A DNA stretch of 64,000 bases, taken from positions 26,118 through 90,117 of the forward strand of contig NZ_JAIXPP010000045.1 in the NCBI RefSeq assembly GCF_027486195.1. The letters run 5' to 3'. The DNA comes from Novosphingobium sp. Lineage in GTDB: Bacteria > Pseudomonadota > Alphaproteobacteria > Sphingomonadales > Sphingomonadaceae. A model generated the notes under the pieces. It did not search any database. It was given only the letters and a program-made list of their open reading frames with translations, and was not told the origin of the DNA. How positions within the stretch are numbered: position 1 is the first letter of the stretch; each line of letters starts with the position of its first letter. Positions 21,101-31,231 of this stretch are shown here, piece after piece. A program made the translations under genes and the position numbers.

Positions 21101-21283
21101 GCTGGATTCAAGCGTTTCGGCAGAGGCGCCCGGATAGTTTGCGCGGATGTTGACAGAAGGCGGAGCGATATCGGGATACTGCTCGATCGGCAGCGTATAG
21201 ACCGCGCCGAGCCCGCCCAGCATGATGATGATCGCGATGACCCACGCAAAGATCGGGCGATCGATGAAAATGCGGGAAATCAT
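18143..21283 (-). CDS. RND multidrug efflux pump, HAE1 family (MexB/AcrB-like)
   Basis: This 1046-residue inner-membrane proton antiporter has the N terminus MISRIFIDRPIFAWVIAIII, a first transmembrane helix, two large periplasmic domains, and the TM4 motif GLLVDDAIVVVENVERV with the paired aspartates used for proton relay. The C terminus ends in a basic tail after GGMLTATALAIFFVPLFFVL. It exports hydrophobic compounds together with the adaptor and outer-membrane factor encoded on either side. I chose the ATG at 21283; 34 upstream residues open in the frame overlap the adaptor gene and lack family similarity. The start lies 7 nt after the adaptor stop. The drug range cannot be read from sequence. 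Confidence 0.95.
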   Translation of the reverse strand: MISRIFIDRPIFAWVIAIIIMLGGLGAVYTLPIEQYPDIAPPSVNIRANYPGASAETLESSVTQVIEQQLTGIDGLIYFTASSSSSGSATITATFAKGVNPDIAQVQVQNKVQQALARLPQQVQQQGLTVTKASSDFLMIVSVYDSTDRVTNNDVSDFLVSNLQDRIGRIDGVGDVSVFGSQYAMRIWLDPFKLAAVKLMPSDVTSAIQAQNTQVAAGQIGAQPSSDEQRLTATVTARSRLTTPEEFRKIVLKTQSDGSRVLLQDVARIELGAENYSIVSRFNGHPAAGLAVQLAPGADALKTAELVKAEVQAQSATFPDGFKFAYPVDSTTFIRLSVEEVVKTLIEAIILVVIVMFVFLQSWRATLIPAIAVPVVLLGTFGVLAIAGFSINTLTLFGMVLSIGLLVDDAIVVVENVERVMDEEPDISAHDATIKSMGEIQTALIAIALVLSAVFLPMAFFGGSVGVIYKQFSITIVASMALSVIVALVLTPALTSTLLKRPDAAAKPQAGLRGWAALQGDRFNAWFARTSDRYRERVAKTITGARGAMAAYAAIVGLLVLVFTFLPSSFLPVEDQGRAQLQYTLPPGAIQPRTEAVAKIIQDYFRTSMQDGVEAVYTVSGQGGGGGGGQNAGRGFILLKPWDERTGSALSSDSITKKATAELGKLLRDAEFFALAPPAVRGLGQSNGFTMQFLNTGGLSRAEFKARRDALLQDAQSDPALAAIRLGTLEDNPTLAVTIDDEKIGALGLTSTQVDQTLATAWGGTYVNDFIDRGRVKRVYVQGDAPYRSRPEDLANWFVRGNTGEMAPFSAFAKVSWGQAPSNLSRFNATPAYQIQGQAAPGHSSGEAMNAIAALAAKQPGTSVAWSDLSFQERLSGNQAPFLYAISLLVVFLCLAALYESWSVPFAVMLVIPIGLLGAALAVWLRGLDNDVFFQVGLLTTMGLSAKNAILIIEFAEQAEKAGKSAVEAALEAARLRLRPIVMTSLAFIFGVLPLALSTGAGAKSRVEIGTAVIGGMLTATALAIFFVPLFFVLVRRAFSRRSKPV

Positions 21284-21290
21284 GCCCGTC

Positions 21291-22436
21291 TCAAGGCTTG
21301 CGCTGTTTCGGGCCGGCCGCCGGCTTCGATCCCGCGGGAACAGGGACGATCTTGCCATCCGGCTTGATCTTGCCCAGCCCTTCAACGATCACCCGGTCGC
21401 CCGGCTTCAGTCCGCCGGTCACCAGCCACTTGTCGCCAATGGTCTGTTCGGCGGTGATGCTGGTGCGCTTCGCCGTGTTTCCCGGGCCGACGAGCATGAC
21501 CGTGGCGACCCCGCGCGCATCGCGCGAAACGCCTGCTTGTGGCACGAGCATGCCGCGCGCCACGGTTGCCTGTGACAGCACCGCACGGACGTACATGCCG
21601 GGAAGCAGGAGGCCATCCGGATTGGGAAAGCGTGCGCGCAAGGTCACCGTTCCGGTGCTGGCATCGACCATTGGTTCGGTAAACTGCAAGGTCCCGGTAT
21701 GGCTGTAGCGGCTGCCATCCTCGAGCGTGAGGCTGACCGGCGCCGAAGACGGCGAGGTCGATCCCGACGCCAGCGAGCGGCGCAGCTTGAGCAGATCCAC
21801 ACTGGATTGCTGGATATCGACGAAGATCGGGTCCAGCCGCTCGATCGTGGTGAGCGGTGCGGCCTGGTTGGCGGTCACCAGCGCTCCGGTGGTCGCGAGC
21901 GACCTGCCGATCCGCCCGCTGATCGGGGCAGGAACCCGCGTGAAGCGCAAGTTGATCCTCGCCGTATCGAGCTGCGCGCGCGTCTGGGCCACGCTCGCAG
22001 ATGCCTGGCGCGATGCCGCGAGCGCGTCGGTATAGTCCTGCTTGCTGACCGCCTCGATCTCGGCCAGCGGACGCAGCCGTTCGGCCTTCTGCGCCACAGA
22101 GGCGCGCAGGGCGGTTGCGCTCGCGAGATTTGCCTCAGCCTCTGCGGCGGCTGCGCGGTAGAGGCTGGGATCGATCTGGTAGAGTGTCTGCCCGGCGCTG
22201 ACCAGCGCGCCCTCGGTAAACTGCCTGGCCCGGATCACGCCTGAAACCTGCGGCCGGACTTCGGACACCTCATAAGCTGCCGTGCGGCCTGCCAGCACGG
22301 TGGGGAGCGCAACCTCCTCCTCGCGCATGACCACATACCCCGCCTCCGGCGTCGGCGGGGCACGCTTTGCAGGCGCCCCCGAGCATCCGGAGAGGAGCGC
22401 GCCCAGACCGGCTGCGGCGCAAAGCGCATGGTGCAT
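21291..22436 (-). CDS. RND efflux periplasmic adaptor (membrane fusion lipoprotein)
   Basis: This 381-residue MexA/AcrA-type adaptor has a lipoprotein signal with lipobox LLSGC, a biotinyl-lipoyl half motif (VRPQVSGVIRARQFTEGALVSAGQTLYQID), a coiled-coil hairpin at about residues 75-150, the second lipoyl half (RVPAPISGRIGRS) and beta-barrel and membrane-proximal domains. It bridges pump and outer-membrane channel. The first gene of the operon, it is probably expressed from the promoter-like site at 22608-22636. No good ribosome site precedes ATG 22436, so a nearby alternative start is possible. No regulator gene for this operon is adjacent. Confidence 0.92.
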   Translation of the reverse strand: MHHALCAAAGLGALLSGCSGAPAKRAPPTPEAGYVVMREEEVALPTVLAGRTAAYEVSEVRPQVSGVIRARQFTEGALVSAGQTLYQIDPSLYRAAAAEAEANLASATALRASVAQKAERLRPLAEIEAVSKQDYTDALAASRQASASVAQTRAQLDTARINLRFTRVPAPISGRIGRSLATTGALVTANQAAPLTTIERLDPIFVDIQQSSVDLLKLRRSLASGSTSPSSAPVSLTLEDGSRYSHTGTLQFTEPMVDASTGTVTLRARFPNPDGLLLPGMYVRAVLSQATVARGMLVPQAGVSRDARGVATVMLVGPGNTAKRTSITAEQTIGDKWLVTGGLKPGDRVIVEGLGKIKPDGKIVPVPAGSKPAAGPKQRKP

Positions 22437-22747
22437 GACATTGCTGCGGCGCGCTGGATGGCTGGCCGAAACCCGGGTCCGCCAAAATTCGTGAATCACC
22501 TTGGAGGAGCGCCTTTCCTGCTTGCCAACGGACACAGCGCGCACTTCACAATTCGCAGCGGGTCTACGCAAGCGAAAACCCACCGGTTGGCCCGGCGTTC
22601 CTGTTGTAGTATCACCTTTTTTTGGCATTCATGCAATCAAGGAACGGGGTTGGTTAACACACACTGTCGACGTTTTCCTTCCGGTTAGCTTCTCACCGGG
22701 CGGAGCACATGCAACGCCCTGCTGATCCCGCCGCTTCCAAATCCCGT
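22437..22747. other. Intergenic region between efflux and kdp operons
   Basis: This 311-bp gap separates the 3' end of kdpE and the start of the efflux adaptor, both on the minus strand. It holds a candidate promoter for the efflux operon (22608-22636) and a run of seven T (22617-22623). I see no clear intrinsic terminator for kdp and no convincing gene. Confidence 0.6.
22608..22636 (-). promoter_or_regulatory. Candidate sigma-70-type promoter of the efflux operon
   Basis: Read on the minus strand, TTGCAT (22636-22631) and GATACT (22613-22608) are 17 nt apart, close to TTGACA/TATAAT. It would give a leader of about 165 nt before the adaptor ATG. Unverified; one of few AT-rich spots in the gap. 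Confidence 0.35.
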
Positions 22748-23434
22748 TTAACCGGCAATCAGCCGATACCCGATTGCCGGTTCGTTGCGGATACAGGAGG
22801 ATTGCACCTCCTCGCCCAGCTTGCGCCGGATGGCACGGATCGTCACCCGCAAGTATTCCAGATCGGCTTCATGGGCCGGGCCCCAGATCTTGCGCAGGAG
22901 ATGCGCATGCGTGACGACGCGGCCGGCGTTTCGCGCCAGTTCGGTCAGCACGGCGTACTCCTTCGGTGCGAGGTGTATTTCGGTGCCGCCCTTGGTTACC
23001 CGGCGAACGGCGAAGTCGATCTCCAGATCTCCCGTTCTCACAGTCTCCTCGTCGGCGTTTTCGCGGCGGGCCCGGTGGCGCAGGGCGGTGCGGACGCGCG
23101 CGGTGACTTCTTCGGTGTCGAATGGCTTTGTGATGTAATCATCGGCACCGAGGTCGAGCGCGGCGACTTTCTCTTCCGTGGCATCGCGCGCGGAAACGAC
23201 GAGCAGGGCCGTGCCCGTGCGCTTGATGACCGGCACGAGCTCCAGGCCGTCCCGATCAGGAAGGCCAAGATCAAGCAGCACGACTTCGGGGTGATCGATG
23301 GCGAGCGCGGCCACTGTCTCGCGGGCGTTGCCGGCCTCGATAACGCGATAGTCCTGCCGCTCGAGCGCCCGCCTGAGCAGGCGGCGGATGGAGGCTTCGT
23401 CGTCCACGACAAGAACCACCGTTGTCCCGGTCAT
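22748..23434 (-). CDS. kdpE: KDP operon response regulator KdpE
   Basis: This 228-residue OmpR/PhoB-type regulator has a receiver domain (acidic pair D11-D12, phosphoacceptor D55 in VVLLDLGLP, lysine in DDYITKPF) and a C-terminal winged helix (residues about 130-225) ending in the usual IGYRLI. Paired with KdpD, it activates the kdp operon when potassium is short or osmolarity is high. Its ATG overlaps the kdpD stop. Being last in the operon it should be autoregulated, as in other bacteria. Confidence 0.95.
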   Translation of the reverse strand: MTGTTVVLVVDDEASIRRLLRRALERQDYRVIEAGNARETVAALAIDHPEVVLLDLGLPDRDGLELVPVIKRTGTALLVVSARDATEEKVAALDLGADDYITKPFDTEEVTARVRTALRHRARRENADEETVRTGDLEIDFAVRRVTKGGTEIHLAPKEYAVLTELARNAGRVVTHAHLLRKIWGPAHEADLEYLRVTIRAIRRKLGEEVQSSCIRNEPAIGYRLIAG

Positions 23435-26094
23435 GCGAGGTCCTCTGCGGCAATCGGGCTGATGATCGCGGCCGGAAATCCGATCACGAAACGGGCGCCG
23501 GTGTGGTCTGGCCTGTTCTGTGCCCTGACCTTGAGGCCCATGGCTTCGGCAAAGCCCTTCACGATCGCCAGGCCAAGCCCGGTCCCGCCCTTGCGGTCAG
23601 ACCCATCGAGCCGGGTGAAGGAATCGAATATCCGCAGCTCCTCCCCAGCGGGAATGCCGGGGCCGGCATCGCAGATATCCATCTCGATGCCATCGGGCCT
23701 GCGCCGTGCGGCGATGCGGATCGGTGTGCCTGCCGGCCCATGCTTGGCCGCGTTGTCGATCAGGTTGATCAGGCAGTGATGGAAGAGCCGGGGATCGATG
23801 CGTACAAGCGGCAGGCTCGGCGGAATGGCGATCTCGACCGGGTGCTCATCGAGCACGCGGCGCAGATCATGGGCGGCGGCCGAGACCGCCTCGGCAAGAT
23901 CAACCGGCTCGAGCGATTGCTGGAGAGCGCCCGCCTCGATCCGCACCATATCGAGCAGATTGGCAACGAAGCGGTTGACCCGCTCGGCCTCGCCGCGCGC
24001 CTGGGTGATCTGTTCGCGCTGCACGGCGCTTGCGGGTTCGATTTCGGCAAGCAGGCCCACAACGGCGGTGAGGGGCGTGCGCAGATCGTGGCCGACCGAG
24101 GAGAGCAAGGCTGCTCGCAGCCGATCACGCTCGCGCATCTGGGCGACGTCCGTCATCTGCTCTTCGAGAGCGATGCGTTCAAGGGTCTGGCCCGCTTGAT
24201 CGAGGAGCGATAACAGCAGTGGCAACTGGTCTGGCCGCACAGGCCGCCCCGCATCGCGGCGGGCCAGACCGATCACCGCATGGACGCGTTCGCCCGATGC
24301 GATCGGATGGAAGCTCCATTCCGAGGCGGTCAGCGTATCGGAGCCGTTGCCGGCCGGGCGGCCCTGGGCGAACGCCCACTGCGCCGCTGCCATTTCGATC
24401 GGTGCGATCTGCACGTTACCCGGCAGGGACGCTTCGACCGCGAGCTCGCCCCCTGCCGGGCGCAGCAGCACGGTATGGGCATCGAACACGCGGGCCGTTT
24501 CGCCGCAGAGGAGCATCCCGAGTTCGGTTCGCTGGCTCACCCCGGTCAACTGCCGGGCAAATCCGGCCAGCGTGGAGTTCTGCAGCGCGCTCGCGCGCGA
24601 AAGCTCCGCCTGATCGCGCGTCTGCGAGGCAATCTGGCTCGCAACCACGGCAACGCCCAGCAGCACCAGCACGGTAATCAGGTTCTGCGGGTCGGAAATG
24701 GTGAATGTGTAGAGCGGCGGAATGAAGAAGAAATTGTAGGCGAGCGAGGAAGCCACCGCGGTGGCCAGGGCCGGCCGCAAGCCGAACCGCGTGGCCGCCG
24801 CCATGACCGGCAGCAGATAGAGCAAGGCGACATTGGTGATCGAGCCAAGGCTGGTGATGTAGGATCCCAAGGCCGTGACCACACCGGTCAGGGCCAAGGC
24901 GATGGCATAGTGGCGCGGCATGCCCCAGTGCGTCGCTGTCCCGGTGCCGGGCCTGCTTACCTCAGGCGTGTTGCCAAGCGGGAGGACATGGACCGCAATT
25001 CCCGGCATTTCGCGCACCAGCCTGTCGACCACGGAACCGTGGCGCAGCTCGAACCAGCGCGAGCGGGCGGTCTTTCCGACAAAGAGCTGCGTCGCCCGCG
25101 CTTCGGCGACTGCAAGCTTGAGCCCCTCCGTGACCGAAGCGGCGGGGATCGTCACAACCGCTGCGCCAAGCTGGGTTGCGAGATGCAGGACGTCGGCCAG
25201 CGTCTTGCGCGCGCCGTCGCCCAGTTGCAGCGAGCGGGGTGTCTCGATGTGGACGGCGGTCCATGGTGCATGGAGCGCATCGGCCATCCGGCGCCCGGCG
25301 CGCACGAGTTCCGCCGCCGATTCCTGCTCGCTCAGGGCGACGAGGATGCGTTCACCCGAACCCCAGATCCCGCCAAGCGCCTGCGCGCGAACCAGTTCGA
25401 GGATCTGCGTATCGACCACTTGCGCGGCGCGGCGCAGCGCCAGTTCGCGCAAGGCCGAAAGATTGGATTTCGAGAAGAAATGGCCAAGCGCGCGGCTGGC
25501 CTCTTCGGGGACATAGACCTTGCCCTCGCGCAGCCGCTCGATCAGCTCGTCGGGCGGGATGTCGACAACCTCGATCTCCGCAGAATCGAGCACGCGGTCG
25601 GGCACGGTTTCGCGCACGCGGACACGCGTGAAGGAGGCGACCAGATCGTTGAGGCTTTCCAGGTGCTGGATATTGAGCGTGCTCCAGACATCGAGCCCGG
25701 CGGACCGCAATTCCTCGACATCCTGCCAGCGCTTGTCATGCCGGCTGCCCGGTGCGTTGGTATGCGCCAGCTCGTCGACCAGCACGAGCGCCGGCCGCCG
25801 CGCGAGGATGGCATCGATGTCCATTTCCTCAAGCGTCTGGCCGCGATGCTCGAACCGCGCGCGCGGCAGGACTTCGAACCCGCGCAGCCGGGCTGCCGTT
25901 TCCGCCCGCCCATGGGTCTCGACCACGCCGACCACCACATCGACGCCGCTGTCGCGCCGTTCGGCGGCGCGGCTCAGCATCTCGAACGTCTTGCCCACGC
26001 CGGGAGCCGCCCCGAGGAAAACCTTGAGGCGGCCACGTCCCTCGCGCTGCGCGGCACGCAGCAGGGCATCGGGATCCGGGCGGGCTTCGTTCAC
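23431..26094 (-). CDS. kdpD: Potassium sensor histidine kinase KdpD
   Basis: This 887-residue sensor has an N-terminal KdpD domain with Walker A GAAPGVGKT and LVDELAHTNAPGSRH, a universal-stress-protein domain near residues 245-370, four membrane helices around residues 400-500, a GAF-like region and a HisKA/HATPase core with phosphoacceptor H669 in SSVGHDLRTPL, plus an N box and GTGLGLAIVKGFAEAMG. It phosphorylates KdpE. Domain order and length match full KdpD proteins. It overlaps kdpC and kdpE by 4 nt each (ATGA). Confidence 0.95.
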   Translation of the reverse strand: MNEARPDPDALLRAAQREGRGRLKVFLGAAPGVGKTFEMLSRAAERRDSGVDVVVGVVETHGRAETAARLRGFEVLPRARFEHRGQTLEEMDIDAILARRPALVLVDELAHTNAPGSRHDKRWQDVEELRSAGLDVWSTLNIQHLESLNDLVASFTRVRVRETVPDRVLDSAEIEVVDIPPDELIERLREGKVYVPEEASRALGHFFSKSNLSALRELALRRAAQVVDTQILELVRAQALGGIWGSGERILVALSEQESAAELVRAGRRMADALHAPWTAVHIETPRSLQLGDGARKTLADVLHLATQLGAAVVTIPAASVTEGLKLAVAEARATQLFVGKTARSRWFELRHGSVVDRLVREMPGIAVHVLPLGNTPEVSRPGTGTATHWGMPRHYAIALALTGVVTALGSYITSLGSITNVALLYLLPVMAAATRFGLRPALATAVASSLAYNFFFIPPLYTFTISDPQNLITVLVLLGVAVVASQIASQTRDQAELSRASALQNSTLAGFARQLTGVSQRTELGMLLCGETARVFDAHTVLLRPAGGELAVEASLPGNVQIAPIEMAAAQWAFAQGRPAGNGSDTLTASEWSFHPIASGERVHAVIGLARRDAGRPVRPDQLPLLLSLLDQAGQTLERIALEEQMTDVAQMRERDRLRAALLSSVGHDLRTPLTAVVGLLAEIEPASAVQREQITQARGEAERVNRFVANLLDMVRIEAGALQQSLEPVDLAEAVSAAAHDLRRVLDEHPVEIAIPPSLPLVRIDPRLFHHCLINLIDNAAKHGPAGTPIRIAARRRPDGIEMDICDAGPGIPAGEELRIFDSFTRLDGSDRKGGTGLGLAIVKGFAEAMGLKVRAQNRPDHTGARFVIGFPAAIISPIAAEDLA

Positions 26095-26687
26095 CGCTTC
26101 GATGATGCACCGCTCGCGGGCAGGGAGTCGAGCGCCAGATTGAGTTCCAGCACGTTGATCACGGGCTCTCCGAACACGCCGAAAAGCGGTTGCTGGGTGT
26201 GCGCCGCGACCTGCGCCGCAACCTCCGCCAGGCTCAACTTCCGCGCTGTAGCGACGCGTGCGGCCTGGAACAAAGCCGCCTCGGGGCTGATATGGGGGTC
26301 GAGCCCCGAGGCGGAAGTGGTCACCAGATCGGCAGGAACGGGGGAATCTGGTGAGGTCCGGAGCGTGGCAAGATCGGTGCGGACGCGGTCGGCAAGGGCT
26401 GCGCTGGCAGGGCCGAGATTCGATCCCGACGACGCGGTGGGATCATACCCTTTGCCCGCTGCCGAGAGACGGCCATGGAAATAGCGATCGCTGGTGAAGG
26501 CCTGCCCGATCAGCGAAGAGCCGATCACGCGGTCGCCGCTGCGGATCAGGCTGCCATTGGCCTGCGCGGGGAACAGGGCCTGTCCAATGCCGGTCAGCAC
26601 CAGCGGGTAGACGAGGCCCAGCAGCAGCGCGAACAACGCCGTCATCATGAAGGCCGGCCGCAGGGTGGAAGCAATGTCCTTGAGCAT
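26091..26687 (-). CDS. kdpC: Potassium-transporting ATPase subunit KdpC
   Basis: This 198-residue subunit has one N-terminal membrane helix (ALFALLLGLVYPLVLTGIGQ), the motif SDRYFHGRLSA, SGLDPHISPEAA and the C-terminal VNVLELNLAL (seen here as INVLELNLAL). KdpC stabilises the KdpA-KdpB complex and increases ATP affinity. It begins 14 nt after the kdpB stop and overlaps kdpD. Confidence 0.95.
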   Translation of the reverse strand: MLKDIASTLRPAFMMTALFALLLGLVYPLVLTGIGQALFPAQANGSLIRSGDRVIGSSLIGQAFTSDRYFHGRLSAAGKGYDPTASSGSNLGPASAALADRVRTDLATLRTSPDSPVPADLVTTSASGLDPHISPEAALFQAARVATARKLSLAEVAAQVAAHTQQPLFGVFGEPVINVLELNLALDSLPASGASSKR

Positions 26688-26701
26688 GGAACCAGTACCT
26701 C

Positions 26702-28717
<2,016 letters not shown>

Positions 28718-28729
28718 GGGGGTTGGTCC

Positions 28730-30436
28730 TCAATAGGTCGTGCCGGCAAGGCCGGTCACGTGATCGGCGACCGGGCCAAGCGCGAGGCTGGGCAGGAAGG
28801 TGAGACCGCCGACCAGCAGGATCGTGCCGATCAGCAGCGCGATCCACAGCGGGCCGGTGGTGGGGAATGAGCCAGCGCTGGCGGGCGTGTGCTTCTTGGC
28901 CGCGAGGCTGCCGGCAATCGCCAGCACCGGCACGATGACGAAGAAGCGGCCAAGCCACATCGCCGCACCGAGCAGGCCGTTGTAGAACGGCGTTCCCGCC
29001 GAGAGGCCCGCAAATGCCGAGCCATTGTTGCCCGTAGCGGACGTGAAGGCGTAGAGGATCTCGGAAAAGCCGTGCGGCCCCTTGTTGAGCGGCCCGGCGA
29101 GGCCTGCGGGAAGCACTGCGGCAATCGCGGTGAAGCCGAGGATGCACAGCGGGAGCACGGCAATCGCCAGCACCGCCAGCTTTACCTCGCGCGCTTCGAT
29201 CTTCTTGCCGACGTACTCGGGCGTGCGGCCCACCATCAGGCCCGCAATGAACACCGCGAGCAGGGCGAAAAGCAGGAAACCATAGATGCCCGAGCCGACG
29301 CCGCCGATGACGATTTCGCCAAGCTGGATGTTGAACAGCGGAACGAGGCCGCCGAGCGCGGTGAAACTGTCGTGCATGGCGTTGACCGCCCCGCAGGATG
29401 CTGCGGTGGTAACGGCTGCGAAGAGCGCGCTGGCAGCGATGCCGAAGCGCACTTCCTTGCCTTCCATGTTGGCCCCGGCAACGCCGAGGTGGTGGAGCAC
29501 CGGGCCGCCTACGGCTTCCTGCCAATAGGCGATCGATGCACCCGCAAGGAACAGCGCCAGCATCGCCGCGAGCACCGCCCAACCCTGCCGCGTGTTGCCC
29601 ACCGCCTTGCCGAAGCACCAGGTGAGGCCCGCGCCCAGCACGAAGATCGACAGCATCTGGACGAGATTGGTCAGCGCGCTCGGATTCTCGAAGGGATGCG
29701 CTGAGTTCGCATTGAAGAAGCCGCCGCCGTTGGTCCCCAGCATCTTGATGGCTTCCTGCGACGCGACCGGCCCCACGACGATGGTCTGCCGTGCACCTTC
29801 GAGGGTCGCGGCGTCGACCGTGCTCGCCAGCGTCTGCGGCACGCCGCTGGCGATGAGGAACACCGCATAGAGGATGCACGCCGGCAGAAGGATATAGAGC
29901 GTCACCCGCACGAGATCGGCCCAGAAGTTGCCGACAGTGCGGGTTTCAGTGCGCGCAAAGCCGCGGAACAGCGCAAAGGCCACGGCGATGCCGGTCGCGG
30001 CCGAAAGGAAGTTGTGGATCGTCAGCCCCAGCATCTGGCTGAGGTTCGAAAGCGCCGCCTCGCCGGAATACCATTGCCAGTTGGTGTTGGTGACGAAGGC
30101 AATCGCCGTGTTGAAAGCGCCGTCCGCGCCGAGCCCGGGCAGGGCGCGCGGATTGAGTGGAAGCACGCCCTGAAGGCGCAGCACGGCATATGTGAACAAT
30201 GCCGTCACCACCTGGAAGGCGAGCAAGTGGAGCGCGTAGGCGCGCCAACCCTGCTCGCGCTGCGGGTCTACGCCAGACAGGCGGTAGAACCCGTGCTCAA
30301 GCGGACCGAGCACGGGATGCAGCACGGTTCGCCGCCCTTCGTAGACGGCATGCAGCCACAGCCCGAAAGGCTTGGCGAGCAGTGCGACAAGCGCGGTGAA
30401 ACCGAAGATCAGGAGCCAGCCTGCAAACGTCGTCAT
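28730..30436 (-). CDS. kdpA: Potassium-transporting ATPase potassium-binding subunit KdpA
   Basis: This 568-residue channel-like subunit of the SKT superfamily has ten membrane segments and four selectivity-filter-like loops, visible as [43 protein letters not shown] and [13 protein letters not shown]. It binds periplasmic potassium with high affinity. The ATG at 30436 was preferred over an upstream extension that would swallow kdpF. It sits 11 nt after the kdpF stop. Confidence 0.95.
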   Translation of the reverse strand: MTTFAGWLLIFGFTALVALLAKPFGLWLHAVYEGRRTVLHPVLGPLEHGFYRLSGVDPQREQGWRAYALHLLAFQVVTALFTYAVLRLQGVLPLNPRALPGLGADGAFNTAIAFVTNTNWQWYSGEAALSNLSQMLGLTIHNFLSAATGIAVAFALFRGFARTETRTVGNFWADLVRVTLYILLPACILYAVFLIASGVPQTLASTVDAATLEGARQTIVVGPVASQEAIKMLGTNGGGFFNANSAHPFENPSALTNLVQMLSIFVLGAGLTWCFGKAVGNTRQGWAVLAAMLALFLAGASIAYWQEAVGGPVLHHLGVAGANMEGKEVRFGIAASALFAAVTTAASCGAVNAMHDSFTALGGLVPLFNIQLGEIVIGGVGSGIYGFLLFALLAVFIAGLMVGRTPEYVGKKIEAREVKLAVLAIAVLPLCILGFTAIAAVLPAGLAGPLNKGPHGFSEILYAFTSATGNNGSAFAGLSAGTPFYNGLLGAAMWLGRFFVIVPVLAIAGSLAAKKHTPASAGSFPTTGPLWIALLIGTILLVGGLTFLPSLALGPVADHVTGLAGTTY

Positions 30437-30447
30437 GGCCGGTTCCT

Positions 30448-30537
30448 TCAGAAACGCTCGGGTCGCAGCAGCACGACCACGAGATAGACAAGCAATCCCG
30501 CCGCGGTCAGCGCGGCGATGAGTTCGGGCAAAGGCAT
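30448..30537 (-). CDS. kdpF: KdpF small membrane subunit
   Basis: This 29-residue single-helix peptide (core [20 protein letters not shown]) has the length and the LxRPExF ending of KdpF, which stabilises the KdpABC complex. GAGGA lies 9 nt before its ATG. It is placed directly before kdpA, as in other kdp operons, and is easily missed because of its size. Confidence 0.92.
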   Translation of the reverse strand: MPLPELIAALTAAGLLVYLVVVLLRPERF

Positions 30538-30548
30538 TGCGGAGATCC

Positions 30549-30920
30549 TCAGGCGCGTTCGCAGAGCGCGACAAATGCGGTGGTCAGCAGGGTGAGACCG
30601 GCAAGGACGCCGATCCAGAGAAGGTCGGTCATGGGTTCTTTGCTTTCCGAAGGGGGAAACAGGGGGCGCGGAGGCATCGCTTGGGGACGGAACCACTCCG
30701 CGCCGCCGACCAGCAGGGCGAGCCCGGTCCAGATCAGCAAGACTGCGAGCGTGGCGAACCCGAAACCGGCTGGGCTCGCCATCTGCTGCTCGGGCACGCG
30801 TCCCACGCGTGTCGCGACGAGCCCCAGTAGCGCCAGAACAAGGGCTCCTGCCGCGCGCAGTCCGCAATCCATCCAGCGCGACAAGGGATGATCCCGCGCG
30901 ACAAGTGGCTGAAGGTTCAT
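30549..30920 (-). CDS. Kdp-associated small membrane protein
   Basis: This 123-residue protein has membrane helices near residues 20-38, 49-70 and 98-117. Its last 27 residues, from [12 protein letters not shown] to VALCERA, resemble the very small protein that many proteobacteria encode on its own just before kdpF. Here that piece is in frame with an upstream part, and GGAG lies 6 nt before the first ATG (30920). The last part could also be made alone from the internal ATG at 30632, which has a weak GGAAAG site. It precedes kdpF by 11 nt and is probably the first gene of the operon. Function unknown. Confidence 0.65.
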   Translation of the reverse strand: MNLQPLVARDHPLSRWMDCGLRAAGALVLALLGLVATRVGRVPEQQMASPAGFGFATLAVLLIWTGLALLVGGAEWFRPQAMPPRPLFPPSESKEPMTDLLWIGVLAGLTLLTTAFVALCERA

Positions 30921-31231
30921 GGCATGCTCCGTTCGTTCGGTGCAGCGTTGCGGCGAACGGGCATTAAGTTTCCAGAGCAAGGTCGGACGCGCCGCGTAAA
31001 GAATCCATAAGGGCGACCAACGTGGACCCCACGGGGATGCCGATCCGGAACGCATTCGGCAGGCCGCCAAGCAGGCGACGCCGGTGGCTTTGCGCGATCC
31101 TGTTGCCCGAAATCCGCAGCTTCCGGGAAATGCGCAAATGCCGGTCATTGACATCGATCATAAAATAATCAGATTATGTTCGCAGTTGTTGGGGAGTGTC
31201 GGGCATCCGGCGGCAGCGGGAGTTTGAGATC
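30921..31231. other. Divergent intergenic region, kdp versus TonB receptor
   Basis: This 311-bp gap between oppositely transcribed units should hold the kdp promoter and the TonB-receptor promoter. The only recognised site is palindrome A at 31162-31180. A 65-codon minus-strand frame (30964-31161) is present but has no family signature. I could not pick a KdpE box with confidence. Confidence 0.6.
31162..31180. promoter_or_regulatory. Palindromic operator, copy A
   Basis: AAAATAA-TCAGA-TTATGTT: one mismatch from the shared AACATAA-N5-TTATGTT pattern. It lies 51 nt before the ATG of the TonB receptor. Likely binding site of the TetR regulator encoded at 44488-45132 (inferred from the repeated occurrence across this region). 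Confidence 0.7.

Noticed and set aside
24280..26484. 734-codon plus-strand frame
   Set aside because: Antisense shadow of kdpD, which has complete domain motifs on the other strand.
30964..31161. 65-codon minus-strand frame upstream of the kdp leader gene
   Set aside because: No signature, no clear ribosome site, and it overlaps the region expected to hold promoters.
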